Source: an uncultured Actinoplanes sp. (GTDB lineage Bacteria > Actinomycetota > Actinomycetes > Mycobacteriales > Micromonosporaceae). From it: 8,472 nt of DNA. Positions 1 through 5,835 of the stretch are shown piece after piece (the stretch's first letter is position 1; each line of letters begins with the position of its first letter). The notes beneath the pieces were generated by a model that had not been told where the DNA came from, searched no databases, and was given only the letters and a program-made list of their open reading frames with translations. Where the stretch lies: positions 1 to 8,472 of the forward strand of contig CAKUMG010000198.1 in the NCBI GenBank assembly GCA_934667465.1, in the 5' to 3' direction. A program made the position numbers and the translations under genes.

Positions 1-19
1 GTGCCGAGGCGTCCCGGCG

Positions 20-763
20 TCAGGGCAGGACGACGAACTCCGCCGCCGGGTCGCCGGTGATGTGCAGGACGTCGTTCTGGACGGTGATCGAGCGGTGCGG
101 GTAGTTGTGCGAGCGCAGCGTGATCCGCCGGTCGCCTGCCGCGCAGAACGTGGCGTCCGCGGCGTACAGGGGCGTGGGGTCCCGGGGTTCGAGGCGGACG
201 ACGTAGTCGCGGTGCCGCAGGAAGTAGCCGGGCAGCCCCGCCGCCTCCAGGGACAAGCACTTCTTGTCGGCCAGCCCCGCGCGCACCGTGAACCGGGCGT
301 CCTCGCCGGGGGAGCGCTCGACGCGAGCGAGGAACTCGCGATGGCGTACGAGCAATGCCTTGTCGTCCGCGAGGGCGAGACTCACCGTCCGGCCCGCGGT
401 CAGGGCCGGGGTGGGCGAGGGCGACGGGGACGGGGACGGGGACCGGCTCGCGCGCGGGGACCAGGTCGCGACCTTCACCGGGGGCCGCACGGGCTGGTGG
501 AGGGTGGCACCGGGCTCCGGGGACGCGGGCGGATCGGTGAAGAAGTCGATCGGCGACGGTACGGGCCAGGCCGGCGCCGCGACTCGTTCCGGCGGCGGCG
601 GCGCGGAGCCGTCGTCGCCGAAGTAGGCGAGGGCCGAAGCCGCGGCGATCGCGCAGGCGGCGACCACGCTCGTGCCGAGCAGCAGCGCGTGGCGCCGGGC
701 GCGCACATCCCGGGACGGGGGAGAGGTCCGGTGCAGGGGTGGATCGACGGGCAACGCAGCCAT
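20..763 (-). CDS. Membrane-anchored protein with extracellular AbfB (CBM42-like) domain
   Basis: Numbered from the ATG at 763 (247 aa). The protein has a short basic cytoplasmic N-terminus, one hydrophobic segment at about 26-47 with no convincing signal-peptidase site, a Pro-rich linker at about 48-124 that includes a Ser-Pro repeat, and a C-terminal domain at about 125-245. That domain has the repeated features of the arabinofuranosidase-B beta-trefoil family (AbfB): VSLALADD, LLVRHREF, DARFTVRAGLAD, CLSLEAAGLPGYFLRH and ITLRSHNYPHRSI. Family knowledge: such domains bind arabinofuranose side chains of arabinoxylan or arabinan. No catalytic domain is present, so it probably acts as a surface sugar-binding or sensing protein; that role is inference. 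C169 and C207 may form a disulfide. The frame is open to an ATG at 811, but those 16 codons use codons that are rare here (CAA, CGA, TTT, ATA, TCA, AGG) and have no ribosome site, so I prefer 763. It lies 72 bp downstream of the DUF305 gene on the same strand. Confidence 0.8.
   Translation of the reverse strand: MAALPVDPPLHRTSPPSRDVRARRHALLLGTSVVAACAIAAASALAYFGDDGSAPPPPERVAAPAWPVPSPIDFFTDPPASPEPGATLHQPVRPPVKVATWSPRASRSPSPSPSPSPTPALTAGRTVSLALADDKALLVRHREFLARVERSPGEDARFTVRAGLADKKCLSLEAAGLPGYFLRHRDYVVRLEPRDPTPLYAADATFCAAGDRRITLRSHNYPHRSITVQNDVLHITGDPAAEFVVLP
403..446 (+). repeat. GGGGAC tandem repeat and G-tract cluster (encodes Ser-Pro linker)
   Basis: Inside the AbfB-protein gene the plus strand carries seven runs of three or four G (403-405, 408-411, 413-415, 419-421, 426-429, 432-435, 438-441). 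The last three are exact 6-bp GGGGAC repeats. On the coding (minus) strand this encodes the alternating Ser-Pro linker. The spacing fits a possible G-quadruplex on the template strand. The simplest reading is a codon-constrained linker prone to length variation by slippage. Confidence 0.55.
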
Positions 764-835
764 CCTCGACGAAGGGTGACGTGAGGGTATCTGCGCGCGA
801 AATCGTTGCATAGGGTTATTTACATAGCTTTCCCG

Positions 836-1417
836 TTACGAGTCGGCGACATCGGGACCGATCAGCGCCGTCATCGCCTCGATCTCGGCGCCCTGCTCGT
901 TGACGACGTGCTTGGCCAGCCCGCGGATCCAGACGTTGCCGCCCGGCGCGTCGAGCAGCGACTGCGACATGGTGATCGCCCCCTCGTGATGCTCGATCAT
1001 CAGCGTCAGGAACAGGTCCGGCGCCGGCCCGGGGGCGGCCCGGTCCAGGCCGGCGAGCTGCGCCTCGGTGAGCATCCCGTGCTCCGCGCCGCCGGGTTCC
1101 GCGAGCGCCGCAGGCAGATCCCAGGCGGCCAGCCACGCGCGCGTGTCGTCGATCTCGCGCTGCTGGTCGTGGGCGATGAAGTCGGCGATCAGGCGGACCC
1201 GCTCGGGCACTCCGCCCTTGGCGAGCAGCGCCCGGCTCATCCGGACCGCCTGCTCGTGGTGGACCACCATCATCTGCGCGTAGTGCACGTCGGCGCCCGG
1301 CGGCGCGCTCGCCACCGGTGCCGGTTCGGCGCGTGAGGCGTCGCGGGTGGTGAGGACGAACACGGTCAGGCCGGTCAGGGCGAGGGTCAGCACGGCGGCG
1401 AGGCGGCGGAGAACCAC
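836..1417 (-). CDS. Secreted or anchored DUF305 protein (His/Met-rich, likely copper-binding)
   Basis: This is a 193-residue protein numbered from the GTG at 1417. An N-terminal hydrophobic segment (about 6-23) is a signal or anchor, and the rest would be extracytoplasmic. It has the DUF305 pattern of two ferritin-like helical repeats: MMVVHHEQAVRMS (M49, M50, H53, H54, M60) with H83 following, and LMIEHHEGAITMS (M140, H143, H144, M150) with H170 and M182 following. Family knowledge: DUF305 proteins include CopM, a periplasmic copper-binding protein of Synechocystis, and the paired HH/M motifs are plausible Cu(I) ligands. It lies just downstream of the copper amine oxidase gene, so a role in copper supply or buffering is a reasonable inference. 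Start choice: AAGGA at 1428-1424 abuts an ATG at 1423 but sits 6 nt before the GTG at 1417, so GTG is favoured; the ATG would add only two residues. The stop is TAA at 836-838. Confidence 0.88.
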   Translation of the reverse strand: MVLRRLAAVLTLALTGLTVFVLTTRDASRAEPAPVASAPPGADVHYAQMMVVHHEQAVRMSRALLAKGGVPERVRLIADFIAHDQQREIDDTRAWLAAWDLPAALAEPGGAEHGMLTEAQLAGLDRAAPGPAPDLFLTLMIEHHEGAITMSQSLLDAPGGNVWIRGLAKHVVNEQGAEIEAMTALIGPDVADS

Positions 1418-1439
1418 GGGCATTCCTTCGTACGGCGGG

Positions 1440-1474
1440 AGCGCCGGCCCGGTCGCGACGACCGGGCCGGCGCT
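1440..1474 (-). terminator. Perfect 14-bp hairpin downstream of the copper amine oxidase gene
   Basis: AGCGCCGGCCCGGT (1440-1453) and ACCGGGCCGGCGCT (1461-1474) are exact inverted complements around a 7-nt loop, starting 4 bp after the amine oxidase stop. There is no U-tract, which is usual for actinobacterial terminators. It sits only 11 nt before the DUF305 ribosome site, with no room for an obvious promoter between. It could therefore be a partial terminator or mRNA-stabilising hairpin that lowers expression of the downstream genes, rather than a full stop. Confidence 0.8.
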
Positions 1475-1478
1475 GCGG

Positions 1479-2813
1479 TCAGTCCTGCGGCGCGGACGGC
1501 TCGGCGGACGGCTCGCCGCCCTCCTCCGGGTACGGGTTGCCGTTCACGTCCTCGCGGCCGTCGGGCGCGAGCGGGTTCGTGGCCGTGAAGTCGCGCGGCA
1601 GCAGGTCGAAGCCCTGCCAGTGCAGCGGCATCGGGCTCTGGTCCTCGTCGCGTGGCACGTGGTGGAAGCCCACCCGGACCCACATGATCGGGTCGGTCAG
1701 CTTCTCCTTGTCGCTCGCGAAGTCGAGGACCGTCTTGTCCTCCAGCGGGCACTCCGGGTCCGCGGCGTTGTCGGACGCCCACTTCTGGCACAGGTCCGCC
1801 TGCGTGAAGGTCACGTCCGGCTGCGTCTCGGGGTGGCCCTCGTACGGGTCGTCGGCGCCGAGCCCCAGCTCGTACGAGCGCGGGTGCCCGTCGCTGTTCC
1901 TGCTGGCCTGGCTGACCACGCGCCACCAGCGGCGGTCCACCTTGGTGAAGCTGCCCTCCTTGGCGATCGCCTTCTTCGTGGTCGACAGCTTGGCGTTCGA
2001 GACGCCCTGGCCGTCCAGCTTCGTGTCGTACTGCTCGACCTTCTCGCCGCCCTTGCCGCCGATGTTGAAGTCGACCCGCCAGAACGCGCTGTGGTAGTGC
2101 ATGGTGGCCCGGTACTGGTCGTCCTTGCCGATCGGCCAGCCCTTGTCGGCGTCGGAGAACGTGCCCGGTGCCAGGTCGCCGGTCGCGCCGAGGCGGGCCG
2201 AGATCTCCCCGTCGTCGGTGAGCCGGTACTCGGACACGTACTCGTACCAGCCGACCTTGCTGATCGAGCGGAGCACCAGGTCGTGGCCCTGCTTCGAGTA
2301 GACGTTGGCGATCGGCTCGCCGGTCTCCTCGTCCCAGCCGGAGTCGTCGAGCCGGTAGGCCAGGCCGGACGGCTCGGCGCTGACGCAGAGCAGGTCGCGC
2401 ACCTCGGGGTAGTCGCCGCCGTCGGAGCCGGCCCGCGCCGAGCCGCCCTTGCAGTCGTCGCCGGTGAGCGTCTGCAGCGCGTAGCCGCCCAGCCCGATGT
2501 CGGTGAGGTCGTTGTACTCCATGTCGCCGCTGTCGTACGGCACGTTGAGCTGCGCGAGCCGGATCGAGTTGAGCACCTGGGTCGGCTCGGGCTGCCGCTT
2601 CGTCGAGACGTAGACGTTGCTCAGGACCAGCCCGGCGAGGTCGTGCATGCGCCAGCAGAGCTGCCACGTGGTCCCGTTGGGCAGCGTCTCCTTGACGGTC
2701 GCCATGGCGCCGCAGGGCGACGGCTCCGCCGCGCCGGCGGGGGCGGGGGCGGCCAGGGCCAGGGCGGCCGTGGCCAGCAGGGCGACGGCTCCGGCCGTCT
2801 TCCGGTACGTCAT
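1479..2813 (-). CDS. Secreted copper amine oxidase catalytic domain (stand-alone)
   Basis: This 444-aa protein has a Sec-type signal peptide (cleavage near A28). The mature part matches only the C-terminal catalytic domain of copper/topaquinone amine oxidases, which oxidise primary amines to aldehydes with release of ammonia and hydrogen peroxide. Visible landmarks in family order: VPY (Y93); candidate catalytic base D105 in LTDIG; likely disulfide C120-C143; topaquinone motif region VGWYEY with precursor Y190; LGATG (208-212); copper ligands H239 and H241 in MHYH; third copper ligand H385 in HHVPRDED; MP (395-396); and the terminal GFDLLPRDFTATNP block. The family consensus before the cofactor tyrosine is Asn, but here residue 189 is Trp. 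Full-length enzymes are about 640-720 aa, and the missing N2/N3 part resembles the product of the gene just upstream, 17 bp away. A GAGGA at 2828-2824, 10 nt before the ATG, supports this start; the same frame stays open further upstream, but only as a shadow. The tail is rich in Glu, Pro and Ser. Assignment to the fold is firm; activity is uncertain. Confidence 0.9.
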   Translation of the reverse strand: MTYRKTAGAVALLATAALALAAPAPAGAAEPSPCGAMATVKETLPNGTTWQLCWRMHDLAGLVLSNVYVSTKRQPEPTQVLNSIRLAQLNVPYDSGDMEYNDLTDIGLGGYALQTLTGDDCKGGSARAGSDGGDYPEVRDLLCVSAEPSGLAYRLDDSGWDEETGEPIANVYSKQGHDLVLRSISKVGWYEYVSEYRLTDDGEISARLGATGDLAPGTFSDADKGWPIGKDDQYRATMHYHSAFWRVDFNIGGKGGEKVEQYDTKLDGQGVSNAKLSTTKKAIAKEGSFTKVDRRWWRVVSQASRNSDGHPRSYELGLGADDPYEGHPETQPDVTFTQADLCQKWASDNAADPECPLEDKTVLDFASDKEKLTDPIMWVRVGFHHVPRDEDQSPMPLHWQGFDLLPRDFTATNPLAPDGREDVNGNPYPEEGGEPSAEPSAPQD

Positions 2814-2830
2814 GCTGCTGATGTCCTCGT

Positions 2831-3559
2831 TCACGAGAGCCGGGCGACCTTGTGCCCGGACAGGTCGATGATCAGGTCGCTCACGTTGATGAACTTGCCG
2901 TCCGCGGTCTCGACGATGAGCTGCACGCAGCGCTTCGCCCCGCACTGGCTCGCGCCCCGGTCGGCGGGCCGGGCCTGGTAGGTGTGCGCGGTGGCGACGA
3001 GCCCTTCCTTGCCGGCGAGCTGCTTGCCGGTCGTCTTCTCGTACGCGGCCTTGAATTCCGCGCCGAGCGGGTCGGCGAGCAGCAGGTCGAGGGCCACGGC
3101 GGCCTCGCGTTCCGACGCCGGCGGCTGCATGTTCGCCGCGGAGAAGGACTTGGCGACCTTGCCGGTCCGCAGGTCGACGACCTGCTTGATCAGCTTGTCG
3201 GTCCTGTAGTCGTAGAAGTAGAGCTCGGCCTCCCGCCCACCGCCCTCGGCGTCCAGGTCGGCCGACAGGTACTCCGGCCCGGCCTCGCCGGCCACGTTGC
3301 GGGCCTCCGCGGCGAGCTGCGGGGTGAGCGCGGCGGTGCGGGCCTTGTCGACCTCGGTGGTGGTCAGCGCGTCGCTGCCCTTGCCGGCGGCGGGCTCGGG
3401 CCCCGGGTCCGGGTCGGACACCCGGGGCTGCTCGGCCGCCGCACCCGTGGGTGCCGGGGACGGCGCCGCGTTGGCCTGCCAGGAGGCCACCCCGAAGGCG
3501 GCCGTCGCGGAGACCGTCGCGATGCCGAGCCCCCACCCCCACTTCCTGTAGAACTTCAC
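2831..3559 (-). CDS. Secreted protein resembling copper amine oxidase N2/N3 domains
   Basis: This 242-aa protein starts with a basic MKFYRK stretch, a hydrophobic core and a signal-peptidase site after A31 (ANA), then a Pro-rich spacer to about residue 60. The rest follows the layout of the N2 and N3 domains of bacterial copper amine oxidases: a helix beginning LTTTEV (65-70); the strands AELYFYDY and KQVVDLRTGKV, like the N2 strand pair; MQPPASE (144-150) followed by a helix ending in LLLADP, like the linker into N3; and a final strand pair FINVSDLIIDLSGHKVARL, like the PVDGLVAYVDV region at the end of N3. C206 and C211 may form a disulfide. The next gene encodes only the catalytic domain, so the pair looks like a split amine oxidase; this is by-eye similarity, not an alignment. 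Start: GTG at 3559, with GGAGGAA 8 nt upstream. An in-frame ATG at 3601 would add a tail that fits a signal peptide poorly. Its TGA lies 17 bp before the next start. Confidence 0.8.
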   Translation of the reverse strand: MKFYRKWGWGLGIATVSATAAFGVASWQANAAPSPAPTGAAAEQPRVSDPDPGPEPAAGKGSDALTTTEVDKARTAALTPQLAAEARNVAGEAGPEYLSADLDAEGGGREAELYFYDYRTDKLIKQVVDLRTGKVAKSFSAANMQPPASEREAAVALDLLLADPLGAEFKAAYEKTTGKQLAGKEGLVATAHTYQARPADRGASQCGAKRCVQLIVETADGKFINVSDLIIDLSGHKVARLS

Positions 3560-3567
3560 TGTCGGCG

Positions 3568-3574
3568 TTCCTCC
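3568..3574 (-). promoter_or_regulatory. Strong Shine-Dalgarno site for the N2/N3-like gene
   Basis: On the minus strand GGAGGAA (3574-3568) lies 8 nt before the GTG at 3559. It fixes that start and is the best ribosome site in the left block. The 77-bp gap to the preceding gene (3560-3636) also has an AT-rich patch near 3623-3640 and a short GGTCC/GGACC stem, but I could not identify a convincing -35/-10 pair in it. Confidence 0.75.
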
Positions 3575-3636
3575 CTCGATCTGCGGTCCGGAAGGGACCA
3601 TGCCGGGAGGAAAGTGAGATCCGCGTAAATTGATCT

Positions 3637-5160
3637 TTATCGAAGTGGTGCGAGCAGCCCGCGGGGCGGGACGGAGAAGATCTGCACCGGCCGTACGCCG
3701 CGGGAGCGCAGGATCGCATTGACCGCCATCGCCGCCGAGGCGGCCGAGCGCTCCATCAGCGCGCTGGGGAACGGCATCCGGACCCAGTCGCCGGCCAGGA
3801 ACAGCCCGGCGGGCCCCGGTGCCACCGGTGGCCGGGTCGCGTCGCTGCCCACGTCGAACGCGGGGGCGTCGGAGCCGATCCGGGTGTCGCTGTCGAGGAT
3901 CCGCAGCCCCCGCGTCTCCGGCCAGAGGCCGGTCAGCTGCGACCACATCTCCTGCTCCGCCTTGGCGGCGTCGAGGCCGGCGTCCGCGGCGTACGCGTGC
4001 AGCTCCAGCACCGCCCCGCCCGTGCGCCGGGCCCAGGCGGCCGGACCCCGCTCGGCGCGGTGGAACAGGCTCACCGAGTCGAGCAGCGGCTCCCGGGCCA
4101 CGCTGCTGAAGACCGCGCGCCGCGCGTCGACGTCCCGGTCGGTCCAGAACCGGCTGACCGCGTACGGGGCTGTGGTGCGGATCGCCGCCATCGCGCCCGC
4201 GAGCTGGGGCGCCCGCCTCGTCAGACCCGGCGACGCCGCCACGATGCGCCGTGCCGCCGCCGGATCGGTCGCCAGCACGACGTGGTCCGCCCGCAGCTGC
4301 GCGCCGCCGGCCAGCGTGACCGTCCACGCGCGCTCGCCGCCGTCCGCTGTCTCGATGCGGTCCACGGCTGCGCCCGTACGGATGTCGGCGCCCATCGCTT
4401 GCAGGCGCCGGGACAACGGCTCCCAGATCACCGACTGGTAGTCGTCGTCCGGCGCGTCGAAGGCCAGCCCCTCGGCGTTGCGCAGGAAGTAGAAGTGGAA
4501 CTGCATGATCATCTCGGCCGCGGACATCTCGGCCGCGTGGTTGAAGAACGAGTGCGCGAACACGTCGAACAGCAGCGCCCGCGCCCGCTCCGGCATGGCG
4601 AGCCGGTCGAGATAGGCCGCGGCCGACATCCCGTCGAACTCGCGGTAGGTCCGCTCCCGCGAGTAGCGCAGCAGCGCCAGCGACGCCGGACCGTCGACGT
4701 CGCGCATCTCGCTCAGCCGCAGGCTGGGGGAGCGGGCCACCAGCGCGAGCAGGCTCCACGGCGGCCTGCCGGGCAGGCCGCCGAAGTCCTCCTCCGGCCA
4801 GTCGCGCGACACCACCGGATAGTGGTCCGCGGGGCGCAGGAACCCGAGCTCGGGGTCGACCCGGCGGAGGATGTTCCGCCAGTTGTAGTACTGCCGGAAG
4901 AACGCGTGGAACCCGTGCCCGACCATCTGGGTGCTGCCGTCGGGCAGCGTGCGCGGCCACGCCGAGAGCCGCCCGCCGAGCCGGTCGCCGCCCTCGAGCA
5001 GGGTCACCGCGACGCCGCGCTCGGCCAGCAGCAGGGCGGCCGTCATCCCGGCGATGCCACCCCCGACCACGACGGTACGCACGGGGTGGTCCACGGTGGG
5101 CGGCAGTGACCGGTCGACGTGCACGAGGCGGTGGGCGTGGCGGCTGACGGAGGCTCTCAT
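3637..5160 (-). CDS. FAD-dependent oxidoreductase, CrtU (carotenoid aromatase)/phytoene desaturase-like
   Basis: This 507-aa protein carries a Rossmann FAD-binding motif, VVVGGGIAG (G33-G38), with E56 at the end of the second strand and LGGR after it. A C-terminal FAD-contact motif, GLFLAGDWVRMPFPSALMER, begins at 452. HGFHAFFRQYYNWRNILRR (82-100), DDDYQSVIWEP and the terminal VPPRGLL are typical of CrtU-type isorenieratene synthases, which aromatise and shift methyl groups on beta-carotene rings. More generally it belongs with the phytoene-desaturase/flavin amine oxidase superfamily. No crtE, crtB, crtI or crtY is in the window, so the substrate could be a carotenoid made elsewhere or something else. 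Its ATG overlaps the TetR stop as ATGA (5157-5160), which supports this start and suggests translational coupling. The first about 26 residues precede the fold and lack clear signal-peptide character, so it is probably cytoplasmic or membrane-associated. Confidence 0.85.
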   Translation of the reverse strand: MRASVSRHAHRLVHVDRSLPPTVDHPVRTVVVGGGIAGMTAALLLAERGVAVTLLEGGDRLGGRLSAWPRTLPDGSTQMVGHGFHAFFRQYYNWRNILRRVDPELGFLRPADHYPVVSRDWPEEDFGGLPGRPPWSLLALVARSPSLRLSEMRDVDGPASLALLRYSRERTYREFDGMSAAAYLDRLAMPERARALLFDVFAHSFFNHAAEMSAAEMIMQFHFYFLRNAEGLAFDAPDDDYQSVIWEPLSRRLQAMGADIRTGAAVDRIETADGGERAWTVTLAGGAQLRADHVVLATDPAAARRIVAASPGLTRRAPQLAGAMAAIRTTAPYAVSRFWTDRDVDARRAVFSSVAREPLLDSVSLFHRAERGPAAWARRTGGAVLELHAYAADAGLDAAKAEQEMWSQLTGLWPETRGLRILDSDTRIGSDAPAFDVGSDATRPPVAPGPAGLFLAGDWVRMPFPSALMERSAASAAMAVNAILRSRGVRPVQIFSVPPRGLLAPLR

Positions 5161-5789
5161 GCCCCGATGGTTCCCGGGCGCCGATCATCCAATCCGCGCC
5201 CCTCCGGGCTGCCGTTTCCCCGGCCGGGCAGGTCGTCCCGCCCGTGGCCCGGCAGGGTGGCCAGGAACTGGTGGAACGCCGCGTCGGTGCGGGCCGTGTC
5301 GCCCGTCGCGTCGAGGTCCAGCAGCAGCCCGCGGATGACCGCGAGCACGAGCGTGGCCAGCTCGGGGCGGCCGATGCTGCCCAGGCCGGCCGCGAGCGGT
5401 TCGAGCCAGTCGGTCGTCGCGGCCCGGCGGAAGTCGGGCCACAGCTGCTGCTCCGCGCTCTCCCGCAGCTGACCGAACATGCGCAGGAACGGCCGCCCGC
5501 CTGGCCCGGTCATCGACGCCCACGCGCGGGCGAGCGTGGCCGGGTAGGGCTCGCCGGGCCGGGCGCGCAGCAGGGCGCCGAACGTGCCGAGCTGGCGCTG
5601 CCGCGCGTGCCCGAGCACCGCGCGCAGCAGGGCGTCGCGCGTGCCGAAGTGGTAGAGCAGCATGCGGGCCGACGTGCCGGTGGCCCGGGCGAGCGGGCCG
5701 AGCCGGTCGGGCAGGCCGTGCGCGAGTGCGTGGTCGGTGCACGCGTCGAGCAGCCGCTGCTTGATCTCCGGTTGCGCCTGCCGTCCCAT
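5157..5789 (-). CDS. TetR/AcrR-family transcriptional regulator
   Basis: This 210-aa protein has an N-terminal helix-turn-helix at about residues 10-56, with the family signature LGPLARATGTSARMLLYHFG (30-49) followed by TRDALLRAVL. The remaining helical part (about 60-175) is the ligand-binding and dimerisation domain, which is variable and gives no ligand clue. A polar Gly/Arg/Asp-rich tail overlaps the next gene. Family knowledge: such proteins are usually repressors released by a small molecule, and they often control a divergent gene. Here an alpha/beta hydrolase diverges 46 bp away, with a palindromic site between, and the CrtU-like gene is coupled downstream by a 4-bp overlap. I chose the ATG at 5789 because the family fold begins right there and longer in-frame versions would run over the operator and into the divergent gene. 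There is no clear Shine-Dalgarno site. Confidence 0.92.
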   Translation of the reverse strand: MGRQAQPEIKQRLLDACTDHALAHGLPDRLGPLARATGTSARMLLYHFGTRDALLRAVLGHARQRQLGTFGALLRARPGEPYPATLARAWASMTGPGGRPFLRMFGQLRESAEQQLWPDFRRAATTDWLEPLAAGLGSIGRPELATLVLAVIRGLLLDLDATGDTARTDAAFHQFLATLPGHGRDDLPGRGNGSPEGRGLDDRRPGTIGA

Positions 5790-5804
5790 GGGCCCATTTT
5801 TTCG

Positions 5805-5820
5805 CGTAACGATCGCTACG
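5805..5820. promoter_or_regulatory. Candidate TetR operator in the divergent promoter
   Basis: CGTAACGATCGCTACG is a 16-bp inverted repeat with 7 of 8 half-site positions matching (only the fifth pair differs). It occupies the middle of the 46-bp gap between the TetR gene and the divergent hydrolase, just upstream of the hydrolase -10-like element. The size and symmetry fit TetR-family operators, and the position would let bound dimer block transcription in both directions. That the neighbouring regulator binds it is inference. Confidence 0.65.
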
Positions 5821-5822
5821 TC

Positions 5823-5828
5823 TACCGT
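5823..5828 (+). promoter_or_regulatory. -10-like element for a leaderless hydrolase transcript
   Basis: TACCGT fits the actinobacterial TANNNT consensus and ends 7 nt before the ATG at 5836. Initiation would therefore fall at or next to the start codon. No Shine-Dalgarno sequence precedes this ATG, which agrees with leaderless translation. A T-run near 5797-5802 is the only candidate for an upstream element and is weak. Confidence 0.45.
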
Positions 5829-5835
5829 CGATCGC

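Noticed and set aside
310..319. Partial CebR-like box GGGAGCGCTC
   Set aside because: Only 10 of 14 positions match, and it lies inside the AbfB domain coding sequence, away from any promoter.
764..811. N-terminal extension of the AbfB protein to the ATG at 811
   Set aside because: Codon use is unlike the rest of the gene and there is no ribosome site. The stretch looks like leader sequence with a possible -10 (TACCCT on the minus strand at 789-784), though no convincing -35 was found.
2811..2833. Frameshift in a single ancestral amine oxidase gene
   Set aside because: The second half has its own signal peptide and a spaced Shine-Dalgarno site, and the first half ends in a natural stop after its last strand. 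This indicates two designed genes, not a broken one.
1347..2981. Plus-strand 544-codon open frame opposite the copper amine oxidase gene
   Set aside because: Val/Arg/Leu-rich low-complexity translation with no domain. It is a high-GC antisense shadow of a gene whose minus-strand reading has clear catalytic motifs.
1479..3719. 746-codon minus frame as a natural N2/N3-catalytic fusion
   Set aside because: Upstream of 2813 the frame translates the N2/N3-like gene in the wrong frame. The two proteins are in different frames with a stop and a ribosome site between them, so this is not a fusion.
2831..5188. One 785-codon minus frame joining the CrtU-like region to the N2/N3-like protein
   Set aside because: The first two thirds is an out-of-frame Arg/Gly-rich shadow of the CrtU-like gene. 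The real gene starts at the GTG at 3559 with its own ribosome site and signal peptide.
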